DNA of 7,372 nt. Origin: Pseudomonadota bacterium (GTDB lineage: Bacteria; Pseudomonadota; Alphaproteobacteria; UBA1280; UBA12223). A model generated the notes under the pieces. That model was not told the DNA's origin. It was given only the letters and a program-made list of their open reading frames with translations, and made no database searches. Below are positions 1 to 5,873 of this stretch, one piece after another (position 1 is the first letter of the stretch; the number at the start of each line of letters is the position of its first letter). Where the stretch lies: positions 1-7,372 of the forward strand of contig PTJW01000048.1 of NCBI GenBank assembly GCA_002937495.1, given 5' to 3'. A program made the position numbers and the translations under genes.

Positions 1-153
1 TTTATATGAATTATTAGAATTTGCTTTATAGCTGTCTGTTAATTCTAAATTTAAATCTGTTGATGTTGGTGATCTTATTCCTGCTAAGTTTGGAGATACT
101 GCATTTGCAGTAAAAGCAAACATTACCATTAATAATATATATAAACCATTCAT
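1..153 (-). CDS. Exported protein of unknown function (5' end only)
   Basis: The first 51 codons of a minus-strand gene are present; the rest lies beyond the left edge. The start is ATG at 151-153, preceded by a GGTGGA-like Shine-Dalgarno sequence, and an in-frame TAA a few codons upstream rules out a longer form. The product begins MNGLYILLMVMFAFTANA, a short hydrophobic segment ending in an A-N-A signal peptidase I site, so cleavage after residue 18 is predicted. The mature part visible so far is polar, rich in Ser, Thr and Asn. The n-region has no Lys or Arg, which is unusual for a Sec signal. I do not recognise the family. It lies downstream of the rseC-like gene on the same strand but is separated from it by a terminator and about 240 bases, so it is probably transcribed independently. 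The reading frame is well supported by start, ribosome site and signal peptide; the function is unknown. Confidence 0.75.
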   Translation of the reverse strand, partial: MNGLYILLMVMFAFTANAVSPNLAGIRSPTSTDLNLELTDSYKANSNNSYK

Positions 154-186
154 ATTTCCACCCTTTCTTTATTTAAATAAAATAAT

Positions 187-215
187 ATCATATTAATTTA
201 AAAAAACAAACTTAA
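187..215 (-). promoter_or_regulatory. Putative promoter of the exported-protein gene
   Basis: On the minus strand, TATGAT (187-192) matches five of six -10 consensus bases. A weak -35-like TTAAGT (210-215) lies 17 bases upstream. The implied transcription start is near 180, giving a leader of about 27 bases. A 13-base dyad, AAACTTAAAGTTT (208-220), covers the -35 region and could be an operator. The surrounding DNA is so AT-rich that chance matches are likely. Confidence 0.35.
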
Positions 216-390
216 AGTTTATTTTTTATTTAGATAAAACCCCTATTAATATTATCATTAAGAACAAAAAATTTTAACTGAATTTCTTTATAATTATTTG
301 ATATAAGGCATAAAATTTTAAGTTTATATGGCTAAGGTTTTATTTAATAGCTTTTTAATTATGACCTTTAACATTTTAATTTAAGAATAA
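193..390. other. Intergenic region without a convincing gene
   Basis: This AT-rich stretch separates the terminator of the rseC-like gene from the promoter of the exported-protein gene. It contains the small dyad at 208-220 and several A/T runs. An 18-codon plus-strand ORF at 328-384 has no well-placed ribosome site and I do not call it. I see no tRNA-like or structured RNA element. Confidence 0.5.
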
Positions 391-416
391 AAAAAGAAGC
401 ACTTTAGCTTCTTTTT
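391..416 (-). terminator. Intrinsic terminator after the rseC-like gene
   Basis: A perfect 10-bp stem (391-400 with 407-416, AAAAAGAAGC/GCTTCTTTTT) encloses a 6-base loop. Read on the minus strand the hairpin is followed by a T-rich run, as expected for Rho-independent termination of the mrp-hflK-hflC-rseC transcript. The stem overlaps the TAA stop of the rseC-like gene (415-417) by two bases, showing very tight packing. The T-run on the other side makes it potentially bidirectional. Confidence 0.85.
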
Positions 417-840
417 ACTCTACATTAATACCTGGTATTATTTTTTTTACTTTAATTTGTTTTTTTAATTTAATAAATTTAACCTGTAAAATAAACATTA
501 AAATTAAGCCAGTAAAAATAGCAGCAATTGTAAAATATTCATTTAACGATAAAATATTAGCAATAAATGCAAACAAAACTAATAAAATTAATGGATAACC
601 TAATACATTAAACACCATTTTTGTTAAGTCTTTTTTAGCCATATATAACAAAACCAAATCATTTTCAGCTAAGTCATTATACTCATACTCAACTTCAATT
701 AATTCTGTTGGTTTAAGCATTTTAGCACACTTACCATCACAGCCTTTACATTTTTCTTTTTTAGGTTCTAATAATAAAATAAAACTAGAGCCATTATCAT
801 TAATGGCTCTAACTATACAAATTTGTTCTAAAACATTCAT
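415..840 (-). CDS. rseC: RseC/MucC-family inner-membrane protein (SoxR-reducing system type)
   Basis: A 141-residue protein with the RseC/MucC layout: a small soluble N-terminal domain, a cysteine cluster (C8, then C31, C34 and C38 in a CKGCDGKC stretch), two hydrophobic membrane spans at about 75-98 and 103-122, and a Lys-rich tail. E. coli RseC is slightly longer (about 159 residues). In E. coli, RseC modulates the sigma-E/RseA system and belongs to the Rsx/Rse system that reduces SoxR; the cysteines are thought to hold a redox or metal centre. The gene starts five bases after the hflC stop and has no strong Shine-Dalgarno sequence of its own, so translational coupling to hflC is likely. 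It is the last gene before a terminator that overlaps its stop codon. No rse, rsx or soxR gene is visible here, so a role alongside HflKC/FtsH is inference. The family call is fairly secure, the exact function is not. Confidence 0.7.
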   Translation of the reverse strand: MNVLEQICIVRAINDNGSSFILLLEPKKEKCKGCDGKCAKMLKPTELIEVEYEYNDLAENDLVLLYMAKKDLTKMVFNVLGYPLILLVLFAFIANILSLNEYFTIAAIFTGLILMFILQVKFIKLKKQIKVKKIIPGINVE

Positions 841-845
841 TAGAC

Positions 846-1709
846 TTATTTACCTGCTTGTAATGGGTCTAAGAATTTAACAGAAGGATCAAGCACTAAA
901 GTAGTATCTTTTGATGCTAGTGACTTTTTGTATGATTCTAAAGTTCTGCTTAACTCGTAAAATCTTGGATCTTTTGAGTATGCATCAGCATAAATTTTAA
1001 TTGACTGCGCATCACCTTGACCTTTTAGTTTTTCAGATTTTTCTTTAGCTTCAGCTACAATAACTTTAGCTTCTTTTTCAGCTGTTGCTTTAATAACTCT
1101 AGAATCTTGAGAACCTTTAGCTCTTAGCTCTTTAGCTTCTTTGTTACGCTCAGCTTTCATATCATTGTAAACATAGTTAGCGTTTTCTTCAGGTAAGTCA
1201 GCTCTTTTAATTCTTATATCGATAATCTCAATACCGTACTCACCTTCAATTTTTGGCTTAGAAAGTTTCATAACATCACCAACCACAACTCCTCTACTAC
1301 CTGAGATTAGCTCTTCTAAAGTAATTTTAGCAATAATTTCTCTAACATTAGAGTTAACTACAGAATCAATCCTGTCGTTTGCTCTTGTTCTATTATAAAG
1401 CTTTTCGTAGAACTTCTTAGCATCAACAATTCTCCACTTAGTAAAACTGTTAAGAATAATTAGCTCTTTATTTACTGTTTGCAGTTCTTCAGCTTTTGAT
1501 TCTGTTTCTAAAATCCTTTTATCAAGCATAATAACTTGCTCGTAAAATGGAGTTTTAAAATGTAAACCAGGCTGGCCGTTAATTTCTTGCACTTTACCAA
1601 ATGCTAAAACAACAGCTTGTTGAGTTTCTTTAATAACATATGCTGAGTTAATAAAGATAACCGCACCAATAGCTAAGATTACCAGTAATAGTACTTTTGC
1701 AAAATTCAT
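846..1709 (-). CDS. hflC: HflC, SPFH-family modulator of the FtsH protease
   Basis: A 287-residue SPFH (stomatin/prohibitin/flotillin/HflKC) protein. One N-terminal membrane segment (about 5-25) anchors it, leaving most of the protein in the periplasm. The SPFH domain follows (about 22-185), with the family features AVVLAFGKV, QPGLHFKTP and KWRIVDAKKFY, and then the HflC signature MKAERNKEAKELRAKG (184-199). A charged Lys/Glu/Ala helix (about 190-235) matches the coiled-coil wall, and a conserved end segment contains DTTLVLDP. HflC alternates with HflK in a large cage that encloses FtsH hexamers and limits their access to membrane substrates. The ATG is preceded by AAAGGAT with about 8 bases spacing. 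The gene lies 24 bases after hflK and 5 bases before the rseC-like gene. Length is close to E. coli HflC (334 residues), slightly short. Confidence 0.95.
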   Translation of the reverse strand: MNFAKVLLLVILAIGAVIFINSAYVIKETQQAVVLAFGKVQEINGQPGLHFKTPFYEQVIMLDKRILETESKAEELQTVNKELIILNSFTKWRIVDAKKFYEKLYNRTRANDRIDSVVNSNVREIIAKITLEELISGSRGVVVGDVMKLSKPKIEGEYGIEIIDIRIKRADLPEENANYVYNDMKAERNKEAKELRAKGSQDSRVIKATAEKEAKVIVAEAKEKSEKLKGQGDAQSIKIYADAYSKDPRFYELSRTLESYKKSLASKDTTLVLDPSVKFLDPLQAGK

Positions 1710-1733
1710 TTTTCTTATCCTTTTATCTTTATA

Positions 1734-2858
1734 TTATTTTTTTAATGGAAGGTATGGTAATACATTGCCACCCGCCTCTGATGACATAATTACTTTATTT
1801 GAGTTTTGTAAAACTTCTTCCATAGCTTCAATGTAAAGTCTTTTTTCTGTAATAGACTTAGCTTGACGATAAGCTTTTAGCTGCTGCTCAAATCTGCTAG
1901 CTTCACCGTTTGCTGCTGCAACTTTACTTTGTAAGTATGCTTCAGCATCTTGGATAATTTGCTCGGCTTCACCTTTAGCTTTTGGAATAATATCGTTTGC
2001 ATAACCTTCAGCTTCGTTTCTCATTCTATCAGCGTCTTTTAATGCTGCTTTAACATCTAAGAAAGCTTCTTTTACTGGTGCAGGTGGCTGTACCTGTCTC
2101 CAGTTTAATGAAGTAATAATAATACCAGACTTATACTCATCTAATACTTTAGTCATTAATGCTAAAACTTCATTTTTAATTTTTGTTTTACCATCTGTTA
2201 AAGCATCATCTAATTTATGAGTACCGATAATTTCTCTAATTGCAGCTTGTGCAACATCATGAATTGTCTTTTCTGGGTTTTCTAAGTTAAATAAATAGTC
2301 TTTAGGGTTACCAACTCTCCATAGAACTTCAAAGTCTAGATCTACAATTCTTTGATCACCTGTTAGCATTAGTGATTCTGATGGAACATCTCTAATATCA
2401 CCTGAAGTATTAGAACGTCTTGCAAATCTTGAGAATGAGCCTACTGTTCTATAACCAATTTCAGTTGCGTTATCTAGTTGAGTATTAACTTTAACAACTG
2501 ATTCAATTGGGCTAGGTAAGTGGTAATTTAAACCTGGTTGAGTTGTTTGAATATATTTACCAAACCTTGTAACAACTCCTTCTTCACCTGGTGATATTTT
2601 ATAAATACCACTAGCAAGCCATAAAGCAGTACCAGCAACAATTAAAAAACCAATAATTTTATTAGGAGAACCAAACTCGATATCTCCACCATTAAAGTTA
2701 TTGAAGTTGTTGTTTGAACCACCTCTGTTATTTAACTTTTCAGACTCTTTTTTAAAATCTAAAATAGTTTCTTTAATAATTTTTTCCGTTTTTTCAGCAG
2801 TTTTTTTGCTTTTATCTTCACCCCATGGGCCAGAGAAAATATTTGTCAGACTAGACAT
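1734..2858 (-). CDS. hflK: HflK, SPFH-family modulator of the FtsH protease
   Basis: A 374-residue partner of HflC. The N-terminus carries the HflK-type GPWG motif (10-13), a Lys/Glu-rich helix, then an Asn/Gly-rich linker (about 43-58) and a single membrane span (about 67-86). The SPFH domain (about 86-265) contains GVVTRFGKY, TTQPGLNYHLPSPIE and the ESLMLTGD segment typical of HflK. A long Ala/Glu-rich coiled coil (about 262-335) includes RMRNEAEGYANDI, and the protein ends in LPYLPL near the C-terminus. These motifs resemble alphaproteobacterial HflK closely, judged from memory. HflK and HflC form the cage around FtsH in the inner membrane. The start is ATG at 2856-2858 with AAAGGAT six bases upstream. 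The gene follows mrp after 74 bases with no evident terminator. E. coli HflK is longer (419 residues), mainly because of longer Gly/Pro-rich tails. Confidence 0.95.
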   Translation of the reverse strand: MSSLTNIFSGPWGEDKSKKTAEKTEKIIKETILDFKKESEKLNNRGGSNNNFNNFNGGDIEFGSPNKIIGFLIVAGTALWLASGIYKISPGEEGVVTRFGKYIQTTQPGLNYHLPSPIESVVKVNTQLDNATEIGYRTVGSFSRFARRSNTSGDIRDVPSESLMLTGDQRIVDLDFEVLWRVGNPKDYLFNLENPEKTIHDVAQAAIREIIGTHKLDDALTDGKTKIKNEVLALMTKVLDEYKSGIIITSLNWRQVQPPAPVKEAFLDVKAALKDADRMRNEAEGYANDIIPKAKGEAEQIIQDAEAYLQSKVAAANGEASRFEQQLKAYRQAKSITEKRLYIEAMEEVLQNSNKVIMSSEAGGNVLPYLPLKK

Positions 2859-2932
2859 TTATTATCCTTTCTTATTTTTATAAAATACTTTGATATTTTT
2901 TTGATAATATTATTTTAAAACATCTGCTATTT

Positions 2933-3709
2933 TTAGTCAATAACAACTTTAATACCTGCTTGTTTAATATCTTCTAAACTTGCAAGTAGGTTTTCTGTTA
3001 TTAATTTAAATTCGCAAAAATCTTGTAAAGATTGGCCCTCATCACAAGCCTTTCTAATATTTATGTTTAGTGGTATATCTCCTAAAAACGGACTATTAGT
3101 TTCATCTGCAAAGTTTGCTAAGCTATCTGCACCAAAAACATGCTCTTTTGAACCACATGATGAACAAATATGATAACTCATATTTTCAACCATACCAGCT
3201 ACTGGCACATTTAGTTTATTAAACATATCAAATGCTTTTTTAGCATCTAACATTGCCACATCTTGCGGAGTTGAAACAATTACAGCTCCATTTGGTTTCA
3301 CAAGTTTTGACATTGTCATTACAACATCACCTGTGCCTGGTGGTAAGTCAACTACTAAAGTATCAATACCTTCCCAGTTTGTTTGCTCTACCATTTGTTT
3401 TAAAGCACCTGCTACCATTGGACCTCTCCAAGCTAAAGCTTGAGAATCTTTAATTAATGAGCCAATAGAAACACATCTAACACCGTAATTTTCAACAGTT
3501 GGTAAAATATCTTCTTTACCATTATCGTGTACTGTGCCATTTTTTAAATTAAACATTAAGTCTTGTGAAGGGCCGTAAATATCTGCATCTAAAAGACCTA
3601 CTTTATATCCTCTTTTTGCTAGATTTACTGCAATTCCTGCACTAACTGTAGACTTACCAACACCGCCCTTTCCTGAGCCAACGAAGATAACTTTACTAAA
3701 ATTGTTCAT
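2933..3709 (-). CDS. mrp: Mrp/ApbC-family iron-sulfur carrier P-loop ATPase (lacks N-terminal DUF59 domain)
   Basis: A 258-residue MinD/Mrp-type ATPase (Mrp/NBP35/ApbC family). The deviant Walker A motif KGGVGKST lies at 14-21, the switch I segment DADIYGPS at 41-48, the WRGPMV segment at 94-99, and the Walker B-like region LVVDLPPGTGD at 118-128. A C-S-S-C pair (C172, C175) matches the CxxC that bridges a [4Fe-4S] cluster between two subunits. The family loads or transfers iron-sulfur clusters to target apoproteins in the cytoplasm. Many bacterial Mrp proteins are about 350-380 residues with an N-terminal DUF59 (MIP18-like) domain; here the P-loop begins at residue 11, so that domain is absent. 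The ribosome site is weak (GAAAGAA). It is the first gene of the block and is divergent from the pilin-like gene; the mrp-hflK-hflC order is a known alphaproteobacterial arrangement. Family assignment is firm; the physiological client is unknown. Confidence 0.92.
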   Translation of the reverse strand: MNNFSKVIFVGSGKGGVGKSTVSAGIAVNLAKRGYKVGLLDADIYGPSQDLMFNLKNGTVHDNGKEDILPTVENYGVRCVSIGSLIKDSQALAWRGPMVAGALKQMVEQTNWEGIDTLVVDLPPGTGDVVMTMSKLVKPNGAVIVSTPQDVAMLDAKKAFDMFNKLNVPVAGMVENMSYHICSSCGSKEHVFGADSLANFADETNSPFLGDIPLNINIRKACDEGQSLQDFCEFKLITENLLASLEDIKQAGIKVVID

Positions 3710-3729
3710 AAAAATTCTTTCGATATATA

Positions 3730-3758
3730 ATTATAGTTATTGATTTTTATACTATTTA
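3730..3758 (-). promoter_or_regulatory. Putative promoter of the mrp-hflKC-rseC block
   Basis: On the minus strand a perfect -10 hexamer TATAAT (3730-3735) lies about 21 bases upstream of the mrp start codon. The -35-like TAAATA (3753-3758, 17-base spacer) is poor. A second TATAAT (3768-3773) lies further upstream. In this AT-rich divergent region the exact promoter cannot be fixed by eye, but a promoter for mrp must lie between mrp and the divergent pilin-like gene. Confidence 0.35.
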
Positions 3759-3790
3759 TGTGTCATAATTATAAACTAGATGATTATACA

Positions 3791-3819
3791 ATAACAAGCT
3801 TTATTTTAATTTTTATGAT
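3791..3819 (+). promoter_or_regulatory. Putative promoter of the pilin-like gene
   Basis: ATAACA (3791-3796, four of six -35 consensus bases) and TATGAT (3814-3819, five of six -10 bases) are separated by 17 bases. Transcription would start near 3826, leaving a leader of about 29 bases before the ATG at 3855. This would drive the pilin-like gene and probably the solute-binding protein gene 40 bases further on. Confidence 0.45.
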
Positions 3820-3854
3820 TAAATATTAAGCGATAGAAAGGGTTGGATATTAAA

Positions 3855-4412
3855 ATGAAAAAAGGGGCAATGTTTGGCTTAGATGCTAGAATCACACTAA
3901 CTATTTTTGCAGCGTTAGGGTTAATTGCTTTTACTAACTTTTATTTTGTATCTCGTCAAGCTACTGCTACTCAGTACTATTCTGAAGCTGATGCAGTAGG
4001 CCAAGCATTAAAAAACTTTAAGCTAGATACCAACTATCAACTATCTGTAAACACAAACCCTTATTATTATAATATTGCAGAACTTATTACTTTAACTCAA
4101 GATGCAAACAAACCTTATACAAAAAAGTATAAAGGCCCGTATTTAGATTATAAAACTACTGCTGATGACTATATAATTGAGAACCCTAATAACGGCCTAC
4201 AAATCTCATTAGTTAGCAGAAGTTTAACAAACTTTGCATCAGGAAATTCAGAAAATACAAAATGTTCTGGAGATAATTGCTTTATATTTATTAAATTATA
4301 CAATGTACCTACAAGCATTTATGATGAAATGGCTATAATTGGTAAAGATATAGAATACAAAAATGTTTCTACAGATTTAAGAAATGTATACTTACCATTA
4401 ATGGCTGAATAA
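3855..4412 (+). CDS. Type IV pilin/pseudopilin-like protein with atypical processing site
   Basis: A 185-residue protein counted from ATG 3855. A TTG at 3843 would add four residues but lies too close to the AAAGGG sequence at 3837-3842 and overlaps the weak TGGA site that suits the ATG. The N-terminus is pilin-like: a short basic leader (MKKGA), then MFGLD, then a hydrophobic helix to about residue 32. If cleaved after A5, Asp10 is at mature position +5, where pilins have Glu; position -1 would be Ala rather than Gly. A helical stretch follows (about 33-57), then a KGPYLDY segment (93-99) recalling the GPY segment of T2SS-type pseudopilins, and a close cysteine pair (C137, C142) that could form a disulfide loop. 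It would act at the inner membrane or cell surface in a pilus, secretion or DNA-uptake machine, but no such machinery is in the window. Family placement is by architecture only. It is probably cotranscribed with the next gene. Confidence 0.65.
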   Translation: MKKGAMFGLDARITLTIFAALGLIAFTNFYFVSRQATATQYYSEADAVGQALKNFKLDTNYQLSVNTNPYYYNIAELITLTQDANKPYTKKYKGPYLDYKTTADDYIIENPNNGLQISLVSRSLTNFASGNSENTKCSGDNCFIFIKLYNVPTSIYDEMAIIGKDIEYKNVSTDLRNVYLPLMAE

Positions 4413-4452
4413 AAAACAACACAACATAAACAACACAAGGATAACCATTTTT

Positions 4453-5205
4453 ATGAAAAAGATTTTTTCAATTCTCTTATTGTCTCTAATTAGCTTACCT
4501 AGCTTTGCACATGACTATTTAGGAAATACTAATATTTTTAGAATATTTACAGAAGATAACTTTCAACCTTTTAACTATTATAATAGCGAAGGCAAGCTAG
4601 AAGGTATTAGTGTTGATATTGCAGAAAAAATTTTAGCAGATGCCCGTTTTAAACATACAAATATTACAGAACTACCATGGGCAAGGGCATACCACACTGT
4701 AGCACTCCATAGAAACACTGGATTATTTTCAATTTACAGAATTCCAGTTCGTGAAGAATTATTTGAATGGGTAGGTCCTATTACAAGTTCAAAGTTAGTT
4801 ATTATTAAAAGAAAAAGCACTATGCTAGAAAATAACTATACTGTTGCAGCAGTTAGAAATTCAGCATCATTCCAAACACTTGAAGAAAAAGGCTACGGCC
4901 CTGATAGAATTTTAAGCGTTAATGATGCACGACTAGGCTTAAATTTATTAAACAGAGGCAGAGCTGATGCTTGGGCATTAACACTAACAACAGCTAAAAG
5001 AATTATTAAAGAATCTCAACTAGACTTTAATGACTATGAAGTTCTTGAAGTTTTAAATACAAGAGATATCTATTTTGCATTAAATAAACAAACAGACCCT
5101 AAAATTAAAGAATACTTCCATAAAAAAATGAAAGAACTAAAAGAGTCTGGATTTATTGATAAACTATTAGAAAAGTATGATTATAACCCAAGTATCTATA
5201 AATAA
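4453..5205 (+). CDS. Periplasmic solute-binding protein, SBP_bac_3 (amino-acid-type) family
   Basis: A 250-residue exported protein. Residues 1-19 form a classic Sec signal peptide (MKKIF, then a Leu/Ile/Ser core, ending in S-F-A), with cleavage predicted before H20. The mature protein has the family-3 solute-binding fold: an opening strand and ligand segment (IFRIFTEDNFQPFNYYN), the EGISVDIAEKIL helix, PWARAY (75-80), an REELFEWVGPI segment (100-110), and a C-terminal helix with the SGFIDKLLEKY ending (232-242). The PWARAY and EWVGPI features match a proteobacterial subgroup often found as stand-alone genes rather than in ABC operons, and no permease or ATPase gene is adjacent. The substrate is unknown; a polar amino acid or related small molecule is possible. 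AAGGAT (4437-4442) is a good ribosome site. The gene lies 40 bases after the pilin-like gene and ends before a bidirectional terminator. Confidence 0.85.
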   Translation: MKKIFSILLLSLISLPSFAHDYLGNTNIFRIFTEDNFQPFNYYNSEGKLEGISVDIAEKILADARFKHTNITELPWARAYHTVALHRNTGLFSIYRIPVREELFEWVGPITSSKLVIIKRKSTMLENNYTVAAVRNSASFQTLEEKGYGPDRILSVNDARLGLNLLNRGRADAWALTLTTAKRIIKESQLDFNDYEVLEVLNTRDIYFALNKQTDPKIKEYFHKKMKELKESGFIDKLLEKYDYNPSIYK

Positions 5206-5232
5206 TACTTTTAAAACTTATTATTAAAATTT

Positions 5233-5260
5233 AAAACCCTCCTAATTAAAGGAGGGTTTT
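5233..5260. terminator. Bidirectional intrinsic terminator between the solute-binding protein gene and dps
   Basis: A perfect 11-bp stem (5233-5243 with 5250-5260, AAAACCCTCCT/AGGAGGGTTTT) has a 6-base loop. It lies between two convergent genes, the plus-strand solute-binding protein gene and minus-strand dps. T-runs occur at the stem end on both strands, so one hairpin can stop transcription from both sides. It is among the most GC-rich short elements of the noncoding DNA here. Confidence 0.9.
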
Positions 5261-5290
5261 GCCTTACGACAGTTGTTAATGTAAAAACCA

Positions 5291-5719
5291 TTACTTACTT
5301 GCTTTAAGCATCCATCTTGCTTTTTCATGTACTGATAGTCTTTCACCTAAAATACCGGCTGTTACTTCGTCTTCATCATCTTGTGCTGATGAAAGAGCAT
5401 CATTTAAACTTACGATTAATGCAGTTTGGCTATCAATCATATCTTCTAACATTTCTTCTGCAGTAATACCTGCTTTTGCTTCATTTAGAGTTGTTAGTTT
5501 TAAAAATTCACTAAAGCTACCTGGTGCATATGCATCTAATGCTCTAATTCTTTCTGCAATATCATCTACTGCTGTTGCTAATTCTGTGTACTGAACTTCA
5601 AATAAGTCATGTAAAGATTTAAAGCTTGGGCCTGTTACGTTCCAGTGGTAGTTATGTGTTTTTAAATACAAAGTATATGAGTTTGCTAAAACTACTGTTA
5701 ATTTATTTACTGTTGTCAT
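5291..5719 (-). CDS. dps: Dps, DNA-binding protein from starved cells (ferritin-like)
   Basis: A 142-residue four-helix ferritin-like protein. It shows the Dps signature THNYHWNVTGPSF, followed by LHDLFEVQYTEL and DDIAERIRALD. The inter-subunit ferroxidase ligands are visible: H25, H37 and E41 from one subunit, and D52 and E56 from its partner. The family forms dodecamers that oxidise Fe(II), usually with hydrogen peroxide, store the ferric core and shield DNA. The N-terminus is short with a single Lys, so a strongly DNA-binding tail is not obvious. I start at ATG 5717-5719 because GGAAGGA lies nine bases upstream; an in-frame ATG six codons earlier would overlap that ribosome site. The gene is monocistronic, with its own promoter upstream and a shared terminator downstream. 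Length and motifs are typical of the family. Confidence 0.95.
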   Translation of the reverse strand: MTTVNKLTVVLANSYTLYLKTHNYHWNVTGPSFKSLHDLFEVQYTELATAVDDIAERIRALDAYAPGSFSEFLKLTTLNEAKAGITAEEMLEDMIDSQTALIVSLNDALSSAQDDEDEVTAGILGERLSVHEKARWMLKASK

Positions 5720-5728
5720 ATGTATTAT

Positions 5729-5735
5729 TCCTTCC
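5729..5735 (-). promoter_or_regulatory. Ribosome binding site that sets the dps start
   Basis: On the minus strand this reads GGAAGGA, a strong Shine-Dalgarno sequence nine bases before the ATG at 5717-5719. The alternative in-frame ATG at 5735-5737 overlaps it and has no ribosome site of its own, which decides the shorter start. Confidence 0.85.
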
Positions 5736-5775
5736 ATAATATATGTTTTATTTATTAATAACCTTTAGTTTTTTG

Positions 5776-5813
5776 GTATATTTAGTATACACACTTAATA
5801 TTTGATTTGTAAA
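5776..5813 (-). promoter_or_regulatory. dps promoter with an overlapping dyad
   Basis: On the minus strand, TTTACA (5808-5813, five of six bases) and TATACT (5784-5789, five of six) are 18 bases apart. This is the best sigma70-type promoter in the window. The start would be near 5777, giving a leader of roughly 58 bases. A dyad GTATA-N5-TATAC (5776-5790) lies across the -10 and start, where a repressor or redox or iron regulator could bind. No specific regulator can be named from this. Confidence 0.6.
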
Positions 5814-5873
5814 GATTTTTTAACCTCAAGTTGCCTAAAATTTATGCACATAATAATTAATCTTTATTTTTTA

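Noticed and set aside
328..384. 18-codon plus-strand ORF with a hydrophobic product ending seven bases before a terminator
   Set aside because: The only AAGG-like sequence is about 20 bases from the ATG, there is no clear promoter, and such short frames are common by chance.
2701..2883. 60-codon plus-strand ORF opposite the 5' end of hflK
   Set aside because: It lies antisense to the well-supported hflK start and ribosome site, and its Phe/Leu/Ser-rich product is what the reverse of a Lys/Glu/Asn-rich region gives.
3253..3453. 66-codon plus-strand ORF inside mrp
   Set aside because: It is antisense to conserved Mrp motifs, including the Walker B region, and its Leu/Gln-rich product has no recognisable features.
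3726..3773. Two copies of ATAATTATA, 38 bases apart, in the mrp/pilin-like divergent region
   Set aside because: These short AT-only palindromes include -10-like sequences and are expected by chance at this base composition.
3843..3854. TTG start giving four extra residues on the pilin-like protein
   Set aside because: The TTG directly abuts the AAAGGG sequence, so spacing is wrong, and a start at ATG 3855 gives a more natural basic leader (MKKGA).
5720..5737. Upstream ATG adding six residues to Dps
   Set aside because: The ATG overlaps the strong GGAAGGA ribosome site that serves the ATG at 5717-5719, and the extra residues are not typical of Dps.
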